Below, piece after piece: positions 32,106-43,362 of a stretch of DNA of 64,000 nt. The notes beneath the pieces are model-generated. The model was not told the DNA's origin. It saw only the letters and a program-made list of their open reading frames with translations, and made no database searches. Source of the DNA: Haliclona indistincta (taxonomy: Eukaryota; Porifera; Demospongiae; Haplosclerida; Chalinidae); contig OZ024785.1 in NCBI GenBank assembly GCA_964017065.1, positions 11,177,086-11,241,085 of the forward strand, written 5' to 3'. Each line of letters opens with the position of its first letter. Position 1 is the first letter of the stretch. The position numbers were made by a program, and so were the translations under genes.

Positions 32106-32341
32106 ATGGTTTATAAACGAGTTTTATTGAATGGTGTGCTGCACACCAACATATGTTACAGACAATCAACAACTACTACCACAAATGACTACACCATGAT
32201 GTTTAAGGACGGGACAATCGGCAGAGCAATTAAATATCAATCGTGTGCAAATACGCATTTGGTGTTAGTGTATACATTCCAAACGAAATGCTACTCACCA
32301 AGTTGCAGCCACATATACCGTGTTTTAGACAGTGTCAGGTA
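32106..32341 (+). CDS. Exon resembling the C-terminal domain of En/Spm (CACTA)-like transposases
   Basis: The exon reads MVYKRVLLNGVLHTNICY then DYTMMFKDGTIGRAIKYQS and HLVLVYTF, and ends before a gtaagt donor (32340). The pattern 'RVxxNGxxxxxxxYxRxxxxxxYTVxFxDGxxGxIxxF' is one I associate with the domain after DUF4218 in tnp2-type elements of sponges and cnidarians. A possible next exon begins after tgcag at 32394. No transposase core is nearby, so this is a fragment. Confidence 0.4.
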
Positions 32342-32847
32342 AGTTGTGTGAAAATAATATGGCTATTATAATTATTATGTTTTATATCATGCAGTGTTAT
32401 CAAGGCATACTACACTGCAGAGGTATTAGCAAAGTGTTGCTTAAAAGAGACATAAATTGCTGTTTTCCCAAATAATTTTGAAAAAGATATGTAAAATAAT
32501 CATGAATGATTAAAAATTTGTCAGGGTTATACCAACGTGCACTTGGCGTAATAATTAACCTGATAAATTATATGTACACTAAATATAGCTTATCAATGCA
32601 ATGTCAGCTCTTGGGTTTAAAGTGTTAAGTGGAAATGGGAATGTTATTTTGCCTGGTGTGAATTCCACTGTTGCCCCTGTTGTAGCATAGATATTATATA
32701 CTACGTAACCGGGATTGGAAACAGCCAAATATTTGCACATTAGCGCGGACAATCATCGTTGAACGGAAGCGAGCACAGCAACAGCAGAAGTGATATGACC
32801 GCACCCACATTTACTGTTATTGGAACCACGTGTAACACGACGAAGCT

Positions 32848-33277
32848 ATGGCAAGGACCAAAAAGGGCGCGAAGAGGGCCAAGAAGGCTACCAAAAAGAC
32901 CCAGGAGGCTGCAAAGAAGACTAAAGAGCCTGCAGAAAAGCCTAAAGAGGCCGTGGAGAACACCGATGCTGTGGAGAACACCGAAGAGGTTGTGGAGAGC
33001 ACAGAAGAGACTACTAAAGATACTGCGGAGAAGACCAAGGACGCTACGGAGAAGACTAACACTGTGACGAAGCAATGCGTTGGTAAGTAGCACGCTGTCC
33101 ATAAAAATCGGTTCAAACCGTACTTCTGTTGTTTACTACAGGACCGAAACTAATGAAAGACTCTATCGAGCAAGTTCTTTCAGATGCTACGTTCCAAACT
33201 GGAAGGGAGGAAGCTGCGCAAGCAAGAAACTGCGCCTCTGATTTGTCTTTATGGATCGACAATGCTGCTTCCTGATG
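32848..33277 (+). CDS. Two-exon Lys/Thr/Glu-rich small protein
   Basis: ATG at 32848 opens MARTKKGAKRAKKATKKTQE and a run of K/T/E-rich heptad-like units (AEKTKDATEKTN); the exon ends at a gtaagt donor (33083). A cag acceptor joins exon 2 (33142 on) in phase: PKLMKDSIEQVLSDATFQTG then CASDLSLWIDNAAS and a TGA at about 33275. The basic head could bind DNA or form a coiled coil. The K/T/E composition can arise from repeat expansion, so function is open. Introns and phase suggest a genuine gene. Confidence 0.45.
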
Positions 33278-33690
33278 TAGTAGATTCTCTACCAGCTATA
33301 TGCAGTGACATAGACACAAGTCAGTGGAAGTCGGCAAAATCATGGGTTAAGTGGTGGACAAAGCCAGCACATCTGAGTATGTCATGCAATATTGATTGTC
33401 TAGTGTACATGTATTCTACTTAGATTGGCATGCATACATGTAACTGTAAAGATATGCAGAGTGTTTAGAAAATGCTAACACCAGCATTCAGCCCTAGGAG
33501 AGAGTTTCAGTGGAAGGCAATGCCATCAGACACAAATGGTCACTAAACAAGTGCTCAATTGACAAGTCAAACAATTCTAAACTCTTGAGGCGTGTGTGGA
33601 TTTCACTTACCGACAGGATCAGACATTGTATACAGCTAGACAATCATTGAGGTGTCAGTGATATAATCAGTGATATAATTCTAAATAGGT

Positions 33691-33988
33691 ACCACAAGAC
33701 AGAGACGAACAAAACGGACAATAGGTACATGTAAAATAATTAACATCACTATCATTTTATTGACCATTAAAACAATTTCTATTTCAATCAGGAAAAGCAC
33801 ATGTCAGTTACTTTGGTAAAAATGTCAAAGTATTTTGATGTTGGAAAGTGGTATAATTTATTATAGGAGTGATCATTGTTAGGGACCCATTCACACAGAA
33901 GTGGATCACAAAGTTTGAGGATGGGACAGAGCAATATGTAGATCCATCTGCAGATGAAGACTGCAATCAAATCGTATCACTTGTGTAG
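33691..33988 (+). CDS. Short exons ending a small gene
   Basis: An exon near 33691 encodes a basic stretch (GTTRQRRTKRTI) before gtacat. A second, from 33866 after an atag acceptor, reads IIVRDPFTQKWITKFEDGTE then QYVDPSADEDCNQIVSLV and stops at TAG 33986-33988. It may be the 3' end of the gene beginning at 32848, by alternative splicing, or separate. No family recognised. Confidence 0.35.
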
Positions 33989-34365
33989 ATTCATCTATGG
34001 ATAAAGCCTTATTATGTAATCTCTTCATATCACTTACTTGTATCCCACTACGTACGTACGGATAAAGACCATTACTGATGTGACCTCATCATAATTATCA
34101 CTTGCTGTCATAATTATAATAGCTCAATCATCCAGCATTTTGGCTTAGTGATTATCACTCAAACATTGTAATTTGTCATGTATTACCATGAGATAATTGT
34201 CATTGAAATTATTCGATTGCTTGTAGTGTGACCTACAACAACGTCAGATGGATTTCTATTATACTGCAATAATATCGTGTTAGAATTGTGATCCCTGCAG
34301 TGAAGTATATGCGTCGTACATAAAATTGTGTTAGCTAGTAGATCTCCTTTTTAATGTTGTGGGTG

Positions 34366-34565
34366 GATAGTGTTATCTGGTTAATCTTATTATGGGTCAT
34401 TTTCATGAATGTGGGTGGAGCATGGGGTGAATCCTTAATGTATGGAGAGTAATTATTGTACATAAAATAGTCCCATGGATAGTGTTATCTGGTTGATCTT
34501 ATTATGGGTTCTTTTCATGTATGTGGGTGGAGCATGGAGTGAACCCTTAATGAATAGAGATTAAT
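34366..34565 (+). repeat. Two tandem copies of a ~107-bp unit
   Basis: ggatagtgttatctggttaa (34366) recurs as ggatagtgttatctggttga (34473), each followed by tcttattatgggt, catg(a/t)atgtgggtggagcatgg and ccttaatg. After the second copy, about 34590-34690, shorter repeats of acataaaa-gaccataataggg continue. The rest of 33989-35079 holds no supported gene. Confidence 0.8.
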
Positions 34566-35079
34566 AAAAGGCTCCATAATTATAAGAGAGGCTCTGTACA
34601 TAAAAAAGCCCCATAACAATTATAAGGACTAGAGTACATAAAAGAGACTCATAATAGGGGAACTATTTACATAAAAAAGACCCATAATAGGGGACTTTCT
34701 TAAAAAAATTACTCTTTCTACCAACACAGCAGTGACACGTGCACAACAGGAGACCGCTCCCATATGGAACGCCAAATGCGACAGAATTAGCAGCAACCGT
34801 TAGTAATAATCAAAATCGATTTTGCTGGCGATAATCGATTCACAACTCGTTAACCTAATTATAATTATTAACATCATGCATCACATGAGTAAAATTATGC
34901 ACGCGCGCGCACAAAGGCCACGTGTAATATTTATAGCAGAGATTTTCGCTCGCAGAGCACAGTGGAAGCAGGATTGCTTAGAGCCGCGCTGAACGCAAGA
35001 AGTTCTGCTGTGAGATTGTCGCAGACCGAAGAAGTTGGAGCCGTGCAAAGTGACAGCTGTGATCCGGCTCAGTAACTTA

Positions 35080-36867
35080 ATGTCTTTGTCTATCGACAAA
35101 CTTTCCAAAGCCCGCTGGGCTATAGAATACTTGTCATCGCTACGGATACCGCATTTCCCAGGTAACTTGCATTAATATGTGACCTAATTGTTTATTAGAG
35201 CTTGTACAGCTTGTAACATAATGTGTCTATAACTGGTGATTGTATTTGCTTTGCATTGACCTAGGTATTAACTGTTATGATATTCACCCAGAATCCAAGG
35301 TGTTGTAGCCAAAGCCTGCCCACTGTTGCAATCTGTCTTCAACACCTCCTTCAGCTTGTAACATAATGTGTCTATAACTGGTGCTTTGCATTGACCTAGG
35401 TATTAACTGTAATGATATTCACTATCCAAGGTGTTGTAGCCAAAGCCTGCCCACTGTTGCAATCTGTCTTCAACACCTTCATTTGGGATGTGTATGTTGT
35501 AGTAGTTATTAAAAACTTTCCCTTTAGCAAGCTGGCCCAAGTTGCAACTCAAGTGTTGGAGAGGGCAGCAGTGGTAGTGATCAGCAGCGAGCTGGCCCAA
35601 GTCGTGACCGGAGTGTTGGAGAGGGCAGCAGTGGTAGTGATCAGCAGCGAGCTGGCCCAAGTCGTGACCGGAGTGTTGGAGAGGGCAGCAGTGGTAGTGA
35701 TCGGCAGCGAGCTGGCCCAAGTCGTGACTGGAGTGCTGGAGAGGGCAGCAGTGGTGGTGGCAGGAGTATCAGAGAGAATAAGCAAGATCGAAGTATGTGA
35801 ATATCATTTCTAAATATATGTACAATGCTTTGCTTTCTTCTTTTAGTTTGGATGCTGCAGACAAGGCCATCACTGCCTTGAGAAATGTCAGGTCAAGGAG
35901 TAGTTCTGCTGGACAAAAAAGAAAGGCAACCGTGAAGCAAGAAGTATCAGCGTTATTTCGGAAGAAGGGGAAGAACGTTTCCACTTGGAAGCATAGGTTT
36001 GTCTGCCTTGCAATCACAGATCAGGTAAGGATTCCAACATCTGACTCTGAAAAAGATGGTCTAATGCAGGCTGGACTGGGAGAGAAGGTTTGTGAACTTA
36101 AATTTTAATTCCTTGACACACAATGTTGTGCTATTGTTCACAATACCGTAGATCGCATTATTTTAAATTTCACAAAGTATTCATGAAATTTAAATGGCAC
36201 AAATATTTGAGGTTGGTTGTTTTAGCCATATTTCCACTTGGCACGCGCAAAAATAGTTTTCATGAGGGCTCTGATTCACCAAATATATTATCCGCAAAAA
36301 TAATACGATCTACTGTTTTATGATGTGTACAGTGTGCTATAGAGAAGTTAGCATTATTTTTTCATTAAGACATTGGAGTTTGATGACATGGACATGGTCA
36401 GCAACCAATTCAGGGAACTAATTTTCGAAGCATACCCTCGGCTGCGGAATGGTGGTGGGTTTCAGTTCTTCAAATGTGCTCCTACTTCGAGGAACATGGA
36501 GCTGTTATCTCAAGTTGTGATGACGAGTCCACAACTTCTAAAAGAGAGAGTGGGGACTGCACGTACCTACATTAGACCACTTCAAAGAAACTTGGATTTG
36601 TCTGTTGCTTTTGATTTGCCAGAAGGGGTATGATCTGCAATTGATATAATAATTGTTGTGTTACAGCCATTAGAGAAATGCTTAACCTGTGAAAGGGAAG
36701 TCCCAATTGAGACGCTAGTAGAACACATTAAGGTAGGAGAGGAGGTTATTTTTGACCATTTATTTATCAATAATAAACGACAAATTCTGATAGACAATGG
36801 CATACACAATATTTCCATTGCATTTTTGATTGAGTGCAATGCACTATTTCAAATATATTGTGTCTAA
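35080..36867 (+). CDS. N-terminal part of a HECT/G2E3-like sponge gene
   Basis: Exon 1 (35080-35160) begins MSLSIDKLSKARWAIEYLSS before gtaact. A repeat-bearing exon (35430-35790) follows, then an exon from about 35849 (DAADKAITALRNVRSRS ... WKHRFVCLAI ... LMQAGLGEK), one from about 36371 (LEFDDMDMVSNQFRELIFEA, PRLRNGGGFQFFKC, VGTARTYIRPLQRNLDLS) and one at about 36666 (PLEKCLTCEREVPIETLVEH) with a Cys pair and His that could bind zinc. The order 'WKHRFxCL - AGLGEK - FPKLxxxGGFxxxKC - IYIRPxQ.DL - CxxC..H' is one I recall N-terminal to HECT-like domains in cnidarians and sponges. A HECT core lies at 43822 on, so the two may be one gene split by insertions. Confidence 0.5.
35206..35482 (+). 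repeat. ~140-bp tandem duplication
   Basis: The segment from agcttgtaacataatgtgtc through ccaaggtgttgtagccaaag to cttcaacacct is present at about 35206-35345 and again at 35354-35482 with a few small deletions. It includes the acceptor region of the second exon, so exon 2 is partly duplicated. Confidence 0.85.
35531..35765 (+). repeat. In-frame 60-bp minisatellite, four units
   Basis: Units start at 35531, 35591, 35651 and 35711 with gctggcccaagt. Each encodes the 20-residue unit ELAQVVTGVLERAAVVVISS. Units 2 and 3 are identical or nearly so. The period of 60 bp keeps the frame of the HECT-like gene's N-terminal exon. Confidence 0.92.
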
Positions 36868-37427
36868 AGATTTCTACCATCAAGTTGACAAAGATTGACT
36901 TCACTATACACTTTATGTCAACTTCTGAGTGTAATGAATAATGATCAAATATATGAATATTATTTGTGGTTATTTGTCTATAAAAATTATTTTAATAACT
37001 CATTACAGCAGTTCAGTTCAATAATAAAAGGCTGCAACCATACCAGTTAGGTAAGAATGACCTATAGTGACATAGGTACATGTAATCAACTAATAGTTTG
37101 ACTATACCTCTTTTAAATACAGGGTTGTCTGCTGCAAATAGATTTTATCTTCGCTTCTACAGTGTCCAGTGGGTGACGAGGCTTGCAATGCATGCTTGTG
37201 TAGGACAGAATTGTGTATGTGCATTAGAGTTTCTTCACAAACAAACCATGAAAGGCATGTATGCATGCTCCATCTGATTATTACTGTGTGTAACAGCAAA
37301 CATTTTGTACACTGACATAACTTATTGTAAACAGTTACGAAAATAGTTTGCAGTACAGGTTGTTCTATTGTGTACAGTATGCAACTTTTACCATGAGTGC
37401 CTGGTAAGTTGCACATACAAATAAGAA
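36868..37427. other. No supported gene between HECT-like exon and Mutator-like element
   Basis: AT-rich. The 3' flank of the minus-strand Mutator-like gene must lie here, but I could not match it to an inverted copy beyond 39821. Confidence 0.3.
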
Positions 37428-39821
37428 TTACTTACCTGATGTCTTACCTTTATTCATGGGACAGTCTCGATGGCTAGTACGAAGGTGAAAAGTAGAACCA
37501 CATTTGCACTTTTTTGTAGTAACATCTTGCTGAGATCTTGTAGAGTTACCTATTGAGTCTACACTGCCATCCCCATGCTCTTTATTCTTATTCATAGGAC
37601 ACTCTCTGTGACTAGTTCGTAAATGAGTTTTAGACCCACACTTACACTTCTTTTTACTAGCAATGATGACAGCTCTATCGGGCCCAGACACTGAGGAGTT
37701 ACCAAGAAGTTCCCTAGCACCTGTTGAGTCATCAACTTCAGGGTCATCGTCACCATCCCCCTCTCCATAGTCATGCCTTATTTCCTGTCGCTTAACCCAT
37801 CGCTTCCTCTCTTCTTGTTCCAAGTCCCGTGCATTCTTCCACTTGATCCTCTTCTTCTTTGACTCTTCACTTCTCAACTTCCCTAGTTTTATCTTCCTAT
37901 TCTTGTTTGCCTGCTCCAGTGCTTCCTGCATCCCATCCAGTATTGGTAGCTTGAGTCGTCCAAACAGATCCAGCAGCCAGTGGTATCCTGTGCCCTTCTT
38001 ACCTGTCAGGTAGGTCATGTTGCTTTGACACAGTCCCAGATTGGTGGATGTGATATAATGTAGGCGGTGGAGGTGAAGATCTTTAGATCTAAATCTTATC
38101 AACACATTATGGGATCCCTCGCACAAATTAGAGTGGCCCTTACCAAGCTCAGGGTGTATGACATTATCTGACCGTGCTGCTCTAATATTACACTCTATCT
38201 CATAGGCTAGTGCATGTAGAGGGCAGGTGAGTGGGTTTTTAGTGGCATACTCCCTACCTTCACACTCTACCTCGTCTTCCTCACAATTACCACAAGTACA
38301 CCTCTTTTCACAATGAAAATCACAGCTACCACCCTCCCAGCTGTGAATATTGCGCGCATGATACTTACCTAGGTCACAAAGCCGTTTAGCAAAAGCATCC
38401 GGATCCTTTCCTGACTGCACAAGGCAACAAAAGAAATTGATGCGAGCCTGTCGCAAAAAGCCATCTGACATGCAGCCACAGCCCTGGCTATGATTACCAC
38501 CCTCACAACAACATTTCACTGTCCCTACCTCAGGAAAGCTCTCCTTATGCTTGTTTATGTATCGTTTAGTAAAGCTCTTCTTTTGCGACAGTTTGGTAAG
38601 TGCCTTCGTGTGGCAACGACCGACATGACCAGCACAAAGCATGATATGTGACTTGGTTTCATCAGGATAGTGTTTACGAAAGGAAGCTGACGAGGAGGAG
38701 TCAGCATCCTGCCACTGCACCTCTACATGCATACCATCATCCTTTGCCATACCAAAGGCTTCATCAGCAGCATACCCTTCAGCTGATTTAGCTGTACCCT
38801 TATACAACTCACCCTCTACTAAATTATCCTCTCCTCTCATACACACATGTACTACATACAACAGAGCGCCAGTCATGTAGTTACGTATAGTGTATGTGTG
38901 ATTCTTACTGAAGTGACCCCTTGTTAGCCATGTACCATCACCTGTTACTATTGCACGCTGCATGCTACCTATTTCTTCAGGTGGTAATGCTTTCATGTCA
39001 TCTATTGCCTCAGTGCCCATTTCCCCTAACATATCAATCACATGGGGAAACACAAGCTTGATCATTTCACAGTATGGTTTACATGTGACAGCCTGAACAC
39101 CTAGTGACTGTTTCAGTATGCGATAGTACTGAGCATGTGTGCATCCTGAAGCATAAAATGCTACCTGTAGAGCGAGGCTGACTATTGTACGGCGAGATGA
39201 TTCTACTATAGGGGAACTGTCAAAAGTCAATCTACGTATCTTACACCCATTACAAGCAATCTCTACCTTCAACCCCCCACCCAGCCCCTCACACACTACT
39301 CTGACTGGAACATACATACCACTACACCCTGGGGTACGGCATGCCATGTTAGCATTGACCTGATCTAAAAATTTTGACACCTGTGAAGAGAGACACACAA
39401 ACATTCCCTTGCCCAGAGAAACAGGTTCAACTGGCTGCTGCATAATGGCAACACGCCGTCGCTTCTCAGGTGTGGGGAAATACTCAGACTCACTGCTTGG
39501 GTGTACAGAACCCTCTTGATCACCACTATCATCATCATGCAGTGAGTCACCTACCTTTGTGCCGGTCAGTGATGAAGTACTAATATCGTCCTCCTCGGTC
39601 TCAGATGATTCTTGATATCCATACCGCGTCGACATGGGTTCTCCTAGGCCTGTTGCATCTGCAGTTTTCGGTTGATTTTGCTCGCGAGTTGCAGACTGTT
39701 CCTCTGAAGAAGTCCCACCCTTTCCTTTCCTTTTTCCCAGTTGGCTCATCAGTCTCTTTCTTGCTGAAGAAAGACGCTTGTCTTTTCTTGTACACGAGAA
39801 CATTAATTTTTTGACAATCAA
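37428..39821 (-). CDS. Mutator-like transposase, intact 797-codon ORF
   Basis: A single uninterrupted frame on the minus strand. Order: basic/acidic head with Ser-Asp-Glu tracts; Cys pairs (CRTPGCSG, CNGCK) of a zinc-binding head; RTIVSLALQVAFYASG; an RNase-H-like site AIVTGDGTWLTRGHFSKN; HVCMRGEDNLVEGELYKG; WQDADSSSS; CAGHVGRCHTKALTKLSQKK; a Cys-rich knuckle (CCCEGGNHSQGCGC); CTCGNC; SNLCEGSHNVLIRFRSKDLH and a basic helix. The C-terminus has two zinc-knuckle repeats, CKCGSKTHLRTSHRECPMNK and CKCGSTFHLRTSHRDCPMNK. This matches animal Mutator-like transposases of the C-x-C-G-S-x-T-H...H-x-x-C-P type as I know them. Being unbroken beside many pseudogenes suggests recent activity. No terminal repeats identified. 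Confidence 0.65.
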   Translation of the reverse strand: MIVKKLMFSCTRKDKRLSSARKRLMSQLGKRKGKGGTSSEEQSATREQNQPKTADATGLGEPMSTRYGYQESSETEEDDISTSSLTGTKVGDSLHDDDSGDQEGSVHPSSESEYFPTPEKRRRVAIMQQPVEPVSLGKGMFVCLSSQVSKFLDQVNANMACRTPGCSGMYVPVRVVCEGLGGGLKVEIACNGCKIRRLTFDSSPIVESSRRTIVSLALQVAFYASGCTHAQYYRILKQSLGVQAVTCKPYCEMIKLVFPHVIDMLGEMGTEAIDDMKALPPEEIGSMQRAIVTGDGTWLTRGHFSKNHTYTIRNYMTGALLYVVHVCMRGEDNLVEGELYKGTAKSAEGYAADEAFGMAKDDGMHVEVQWQDADSSSSASFRKHYPDETKSHIMLCAGHVGRCHTKALTKLSQKKSFTKRYINKHKESFPEVGTVKCCCEGGNHSQGCGCMSDGFLRQARINFFCCLVQSGKDPDAFAKRLCDLGKYHARNIHSWEGGSCDFHCEKRCTCGNCEEDEVECEGREYATKNPLTCPLHALAYEIECNIRAARSDNVIHPELGKGHSNLCEGSHNVLIRFRSKDLHLHRLHYITSTNLGLCQSNMTYLTGKKGTGYHWLLDLFGRLKLPILDGMQEALEQANKNRKIKLGKLRSEESKKKRIKWKNARDLEQEERKRWVKRQEIRHDYGEGDGDDDPEVDDSTGARELLGNSSVSGPDRAVIIASKKKCKCGSKTHLRTSHRECPMNKNKEHGDGSVDSIGNSTRSQQDVTTKKCKCGSTFHLRTSHRDCPMNKGKTSGK

Positions 39822-40480
39822 ACTTGTAATTTGCAGTGAATTACAGCAGAAACCTCACGCTATAGTTACAGAGCCGGCGTTGCTTACCGCAACTGCTGAC
39901 ATAATGGCTACACAGTACAGCAGTACGGCGCAGGCCGCCTGCCTCGACGACCGCAAAGTAAAATTAATAATTAATACTAACATCAGAGGGTGTGGTTTAG
40001 CACGTGTGATTTCACTTTCATAGCTCAGTATTATTTTGTCCCCATCCGATCCGAGTTCATCCAAGTCCATCCATCGTACTGTTGGCGATACATACGTTCC
40101 TTCTAGTTGAGTGGACACTTATTGTGAGTTTATGTCATCCGCAAACACAATAGCCCAATCATTTTGACCTTTCCACCCCTTAGCTCAATTTCTGGTCGTG
40201 TTTCAGTCCTAGTCTATTCAGACCACCTTTCCTAGTCCATCAAAAACTGCCCACCGTGCTTGCCGTATCTGGTGAGTTTTTGACACATGCATGTAAATAT
40301 GTGACTAGCGTGAAACTCAGTCACCATAGCCAGAAAGGCTATGTGGTGCCATGACTGGTGTGAAACTAGATTTGCACCCTCCTGTGTTAACTGGCTGGCA
40401 TGAGATCTGTGGTCATTATCAGCATAACATTGTTGCTGTAACATTGTACTTATCTCAAGCGTCGTTTTTTTTGTCCACAG
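39822..40480. other. Divergent upstream region of two genes
   Basis: Lies between the minus-strand Mutator-like gene and the plus-strand gene at 40481, so it may hold both promoters. Short open frames here show no motif. A tttgtccacag acceptor-like run immediately precedes the ATG at 40481. Confidence 0.3.
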
Positions 40481-42422
40481 ATGGCAGAGCCATCTCGAAA
40501 ACGGCCAAAAGAGGCTATTAGCGACATCAATTCAGATCATTTCTACAGCAGTGACAGCCGAAGTTCCTTAGAGGAACCGGATGATGATGATTCTGTGTGT
40601 AAGTGATGCGGTTGATAACCCAAGTGGTAATGAGTGTTGGTGTGGGTATTGAAAATCTCTGTCTTATTTTATCTGATGTGGACACCTGTTAGATTATATC
40701 TTGTGCAACTAATTTTTGTTGGGCAAGCTGTGACTATGAAAAATTATTTCGCATTCTAATGATTATATTTTACTATTGTTTTTGTTCACCCTCAGTGTGG
40801 CCATGTCACTTTTCTACTTTAGCTAAGTTTAAAGAACTCACCAACAACAAAGTTCTAAAACCAACGCTTAGCACCGACATGTTCGTCAATATCATAGAGT
40901 TAAGTCCAGAACTATTTCCGGTGAAAACCTGCTTGGTGTGTAAAGGAATGTTACAAGACTCGTCACTCGTCAAAGCTGTGGCTGATGTAAAGTGGAGACT
41001 AGTGCATACAAGGATGTACGATTTGAAAGAAGAGGTCAGTTTTATATGAGTAATGAATACGATTTTTTATTTATTTTGTATAATAGGACGCTCGCGTTTA
41101 TCAGCTTATCACAGCAGTTAGAACCCTCCTTCAGCACGGATGTTATAATGGGATGGTAAAGTCACTTTCCATGGCTATGGTATCATTGCTACGAACTCAT
41201 GCTATATGCCCCACCCACAATTTGCGTCTCAATGTGTGAGTTTTAGTTACTGTGCATTGTAACAATATTTTTTTTGGCATAGTGTCTGTCCATCAAAGTG
41301 CACAGAAGTGGGTGGGATTGCAACAAAAATCGGGTTTAAAGACGAGAAAAGTGAAGATGATTATTCCTATCCTATCAAGAAAGTCAGAGTGAGAACATAA
41401 GAACAAAACAAAGAAACATGCCAATGTTTTCATGTTAGGGTGTTCCAGACATGTCGGTTGTCCAAGAAGATGAGCCTTACCTTTTTTTGGCTATTGGGGA
41501 GGTAGGCTACATTGTTTGTAGGCTGATATCAAATTTAGGCAGCATTTACACATACCGTAGGGCCGGTAATTTTCGCGGTGCAAAAATTTTACTGAATAAA
41601 TTTTCGCAGGACTTAAATTTCGCGATTTTAACGAGCGTAATACAAAAATGTATTGAAGACTAAATTTTTGCGAGTTTAATTTTCGCGAATTGTACCGCTC
41701 ACGAAATATAAATACGCGCGAAAAATACCAGCTCTACGGTAAAACAATTTCAAGTGTTGTTTTGGACATCAAATTGGGTAACCTTGAAAACCGAACCATG
41801 AACCAAGCATGCTTCATTGCTTTTGTGCTAGCAGAAGTGCTATGACATCTGGAGACAACATTGCTTTTTTGTTTTGTGGTACTAGTAAATGTCACGCCCA
41901 CATACATTCCAATTGCTTAATTAACTTCTGTGGTCAAAATGACGCTATGCAAACAGTGCAGAACACTTATTAATTTGTTGTATATGAGTAAACACCGACA
42001 TTTATTACGTACCATTACTATAATAATATTTACAGAACAAGAAGAGAAAGAAAGACAGTAGGTTATGGAGGCAAGTGGTAGCGCCTGAAGATGACACCGA
42101 TGAAAGCGAAATTGGACAACTGATGCTATACATGTGTGCGTCCCACATAAAACGCTTTTCGTTCACCAAAAGGAGTGCTGAGGTACAACCTCCGATATTG
42201 GGTTTGTATATGAAGAATTTCAAAGTGAGTGTGTGCACAATGCTCTGACTACATGTAAGCATGTTTCTTTAGTTCCAGCAGGTTATTGCAGATGTAACTA
42301 AAAGAGGAGACAATCAGAACTTGTACGACCTGTCCTTATACATGTCTGAACCTGAAGATCTGGCTACTGGAATGGTCACATCACTGAAACTACTACATAA
42401 ATTCTTGTCAATGAACAATTAA
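40481..42422 (+). CDS. Multi-exon gene of unknown function
   Basis: Exon 1 (40481-40598) starts MAEPSRKRPKEAISDINSDH and is acidic before gtaagt. Exons follow at 40796-41033 (FSTLAKFKELTNNKVLKPTL, CLVCKGMLQDSSLVKAVADV with a Cys pair), about 41089-41236 (VYQLITAVRTLLQHGCYNGM), 41282-41388 (VCPSKCTEVGGIATKIGFKD), about 41440-41500 (VPDMSVVQEDEPYLFLAIGE), about 42037-42222 (DDTDESEIGQLMLYMC) and 42272-42422 (FQQVIADVTKRGDNQNLYDL ... LHKFLSMNN, TAA). No frameshift seen, so it may be a live gene; no family recognised. A MITE sits in the intron near 41554. The gene lies between the two halves of the HECT-like gene. Confidence 0.55.
41554..41755. mobile_element. ~200-bp MITE with 25-bp TIRs
   Basis: TACCGTAGGGCCGGTAATTT...CGCG at the left is matched by the inverse complement TACCGTAGAGCTGGTATTTT...CGCG at the right. 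The inside is rich in ttcgcg. TA at both ends suggests a Tc1/mariner-type TA target duplication. Located in an intron of the 40481-42422 gene. Confidence 0.75.
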
Positions 42423-43362
42423 CATGTAGACTGTGTAGCATTGTATTTTCATGCTGTGTAATACACTGAATATGACAATGTGAATTTGACATGTAATGTA
42501 CCAACTGGGAAAAACATGAGGTAAAGTACTTATGAAGAGTCATCAAACAAGAAACTGGCTTAGTTGTCAAATGTTACTTGAAGAACAGATTGCAGATGAA
42601 AGACATCCTACATGCACTAACTTGCTGCTTGAGAGTTCAGACTTTGTCTACACAAGGTTACTATTTCTGTTTGGTTTGCTTCTTTGCTTAGCGTTGTACA
42701 AACATTCTGTGATGCTATGCAGGAATGTGATGTAATGTAAATTCTATGATGTAATTATGACACCGTCCCACCTGATAAGTTACCACAAGCTGACATAGTA
42801 AATCTCAATTTATTTGGCATTCGTTCATCTATCCTAGGTAACAACATGACAAGTGAAACTGGAATTCCACAGCATGCGAGTACATTTATGAAACTATTGT
42901 TGTTAAAGTCAGATGTTTAAACCTGTCTCTACAGTCCTGTCGTTTTGAATTTCACAAAATTTGCATTCAGTGAAACTATTTAATTTATTTTTAATGCTGT
43001 ATCTTCCGTTTGAAATAGTATCGAAATTGAAAATAATTACTACAATATAAAACAGTAATATATTAGCATCATGTGAACTACAAAGGTTGTAGTAATCTCA
43101 CAGTTGCCACTGTAATAGCTCTTGCGGAATTGTGTTCAAAATAGGAGAGACCGTGAGCGGTATTTTACCAATAATTTCACCACTGAATATCCCATGAAGC
43201 TCACACTTGCAGTGAATATAGTTTATCATTATACCTGTGAAAAAATTACTAGGTACAAAGGTTTGGTTACATTCAAAATTTATCCTCCCTTTCTACCTTA
43301 AGCATTGCCATTCAAGGTAAACATACTACATTCCTTATCACTGTTAGTATATGTAATTTTAT
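42423..43362. other. No supported gene
   Basis: AT-rich. Some short open frames without motif. Upstream exons of the HECT-like segment may be here but I see no convincing splice-bounded frame. Confidence 0.3.

Noticed and set aside
32740..33116. Minus-strand Leu/Ser/Phe-rich frames opposite 32848-33090
   Set aside because: Antisense of the K/T/E-rich gene; composition mirrors it and no signal supports the strand.
35403..35785. Minus-strand open frames with repeated HYHCCPLQHSG
   Set aside because: Antisense shadow of the 60-bp coding repeat; the plus-strand frame fits the gene with introns and neighbours.
41889..41900. tgtcacgccc resembling the Gypsy LTR end
   Set aside because: Match stops after ten bases, so it is not a solo LTR.
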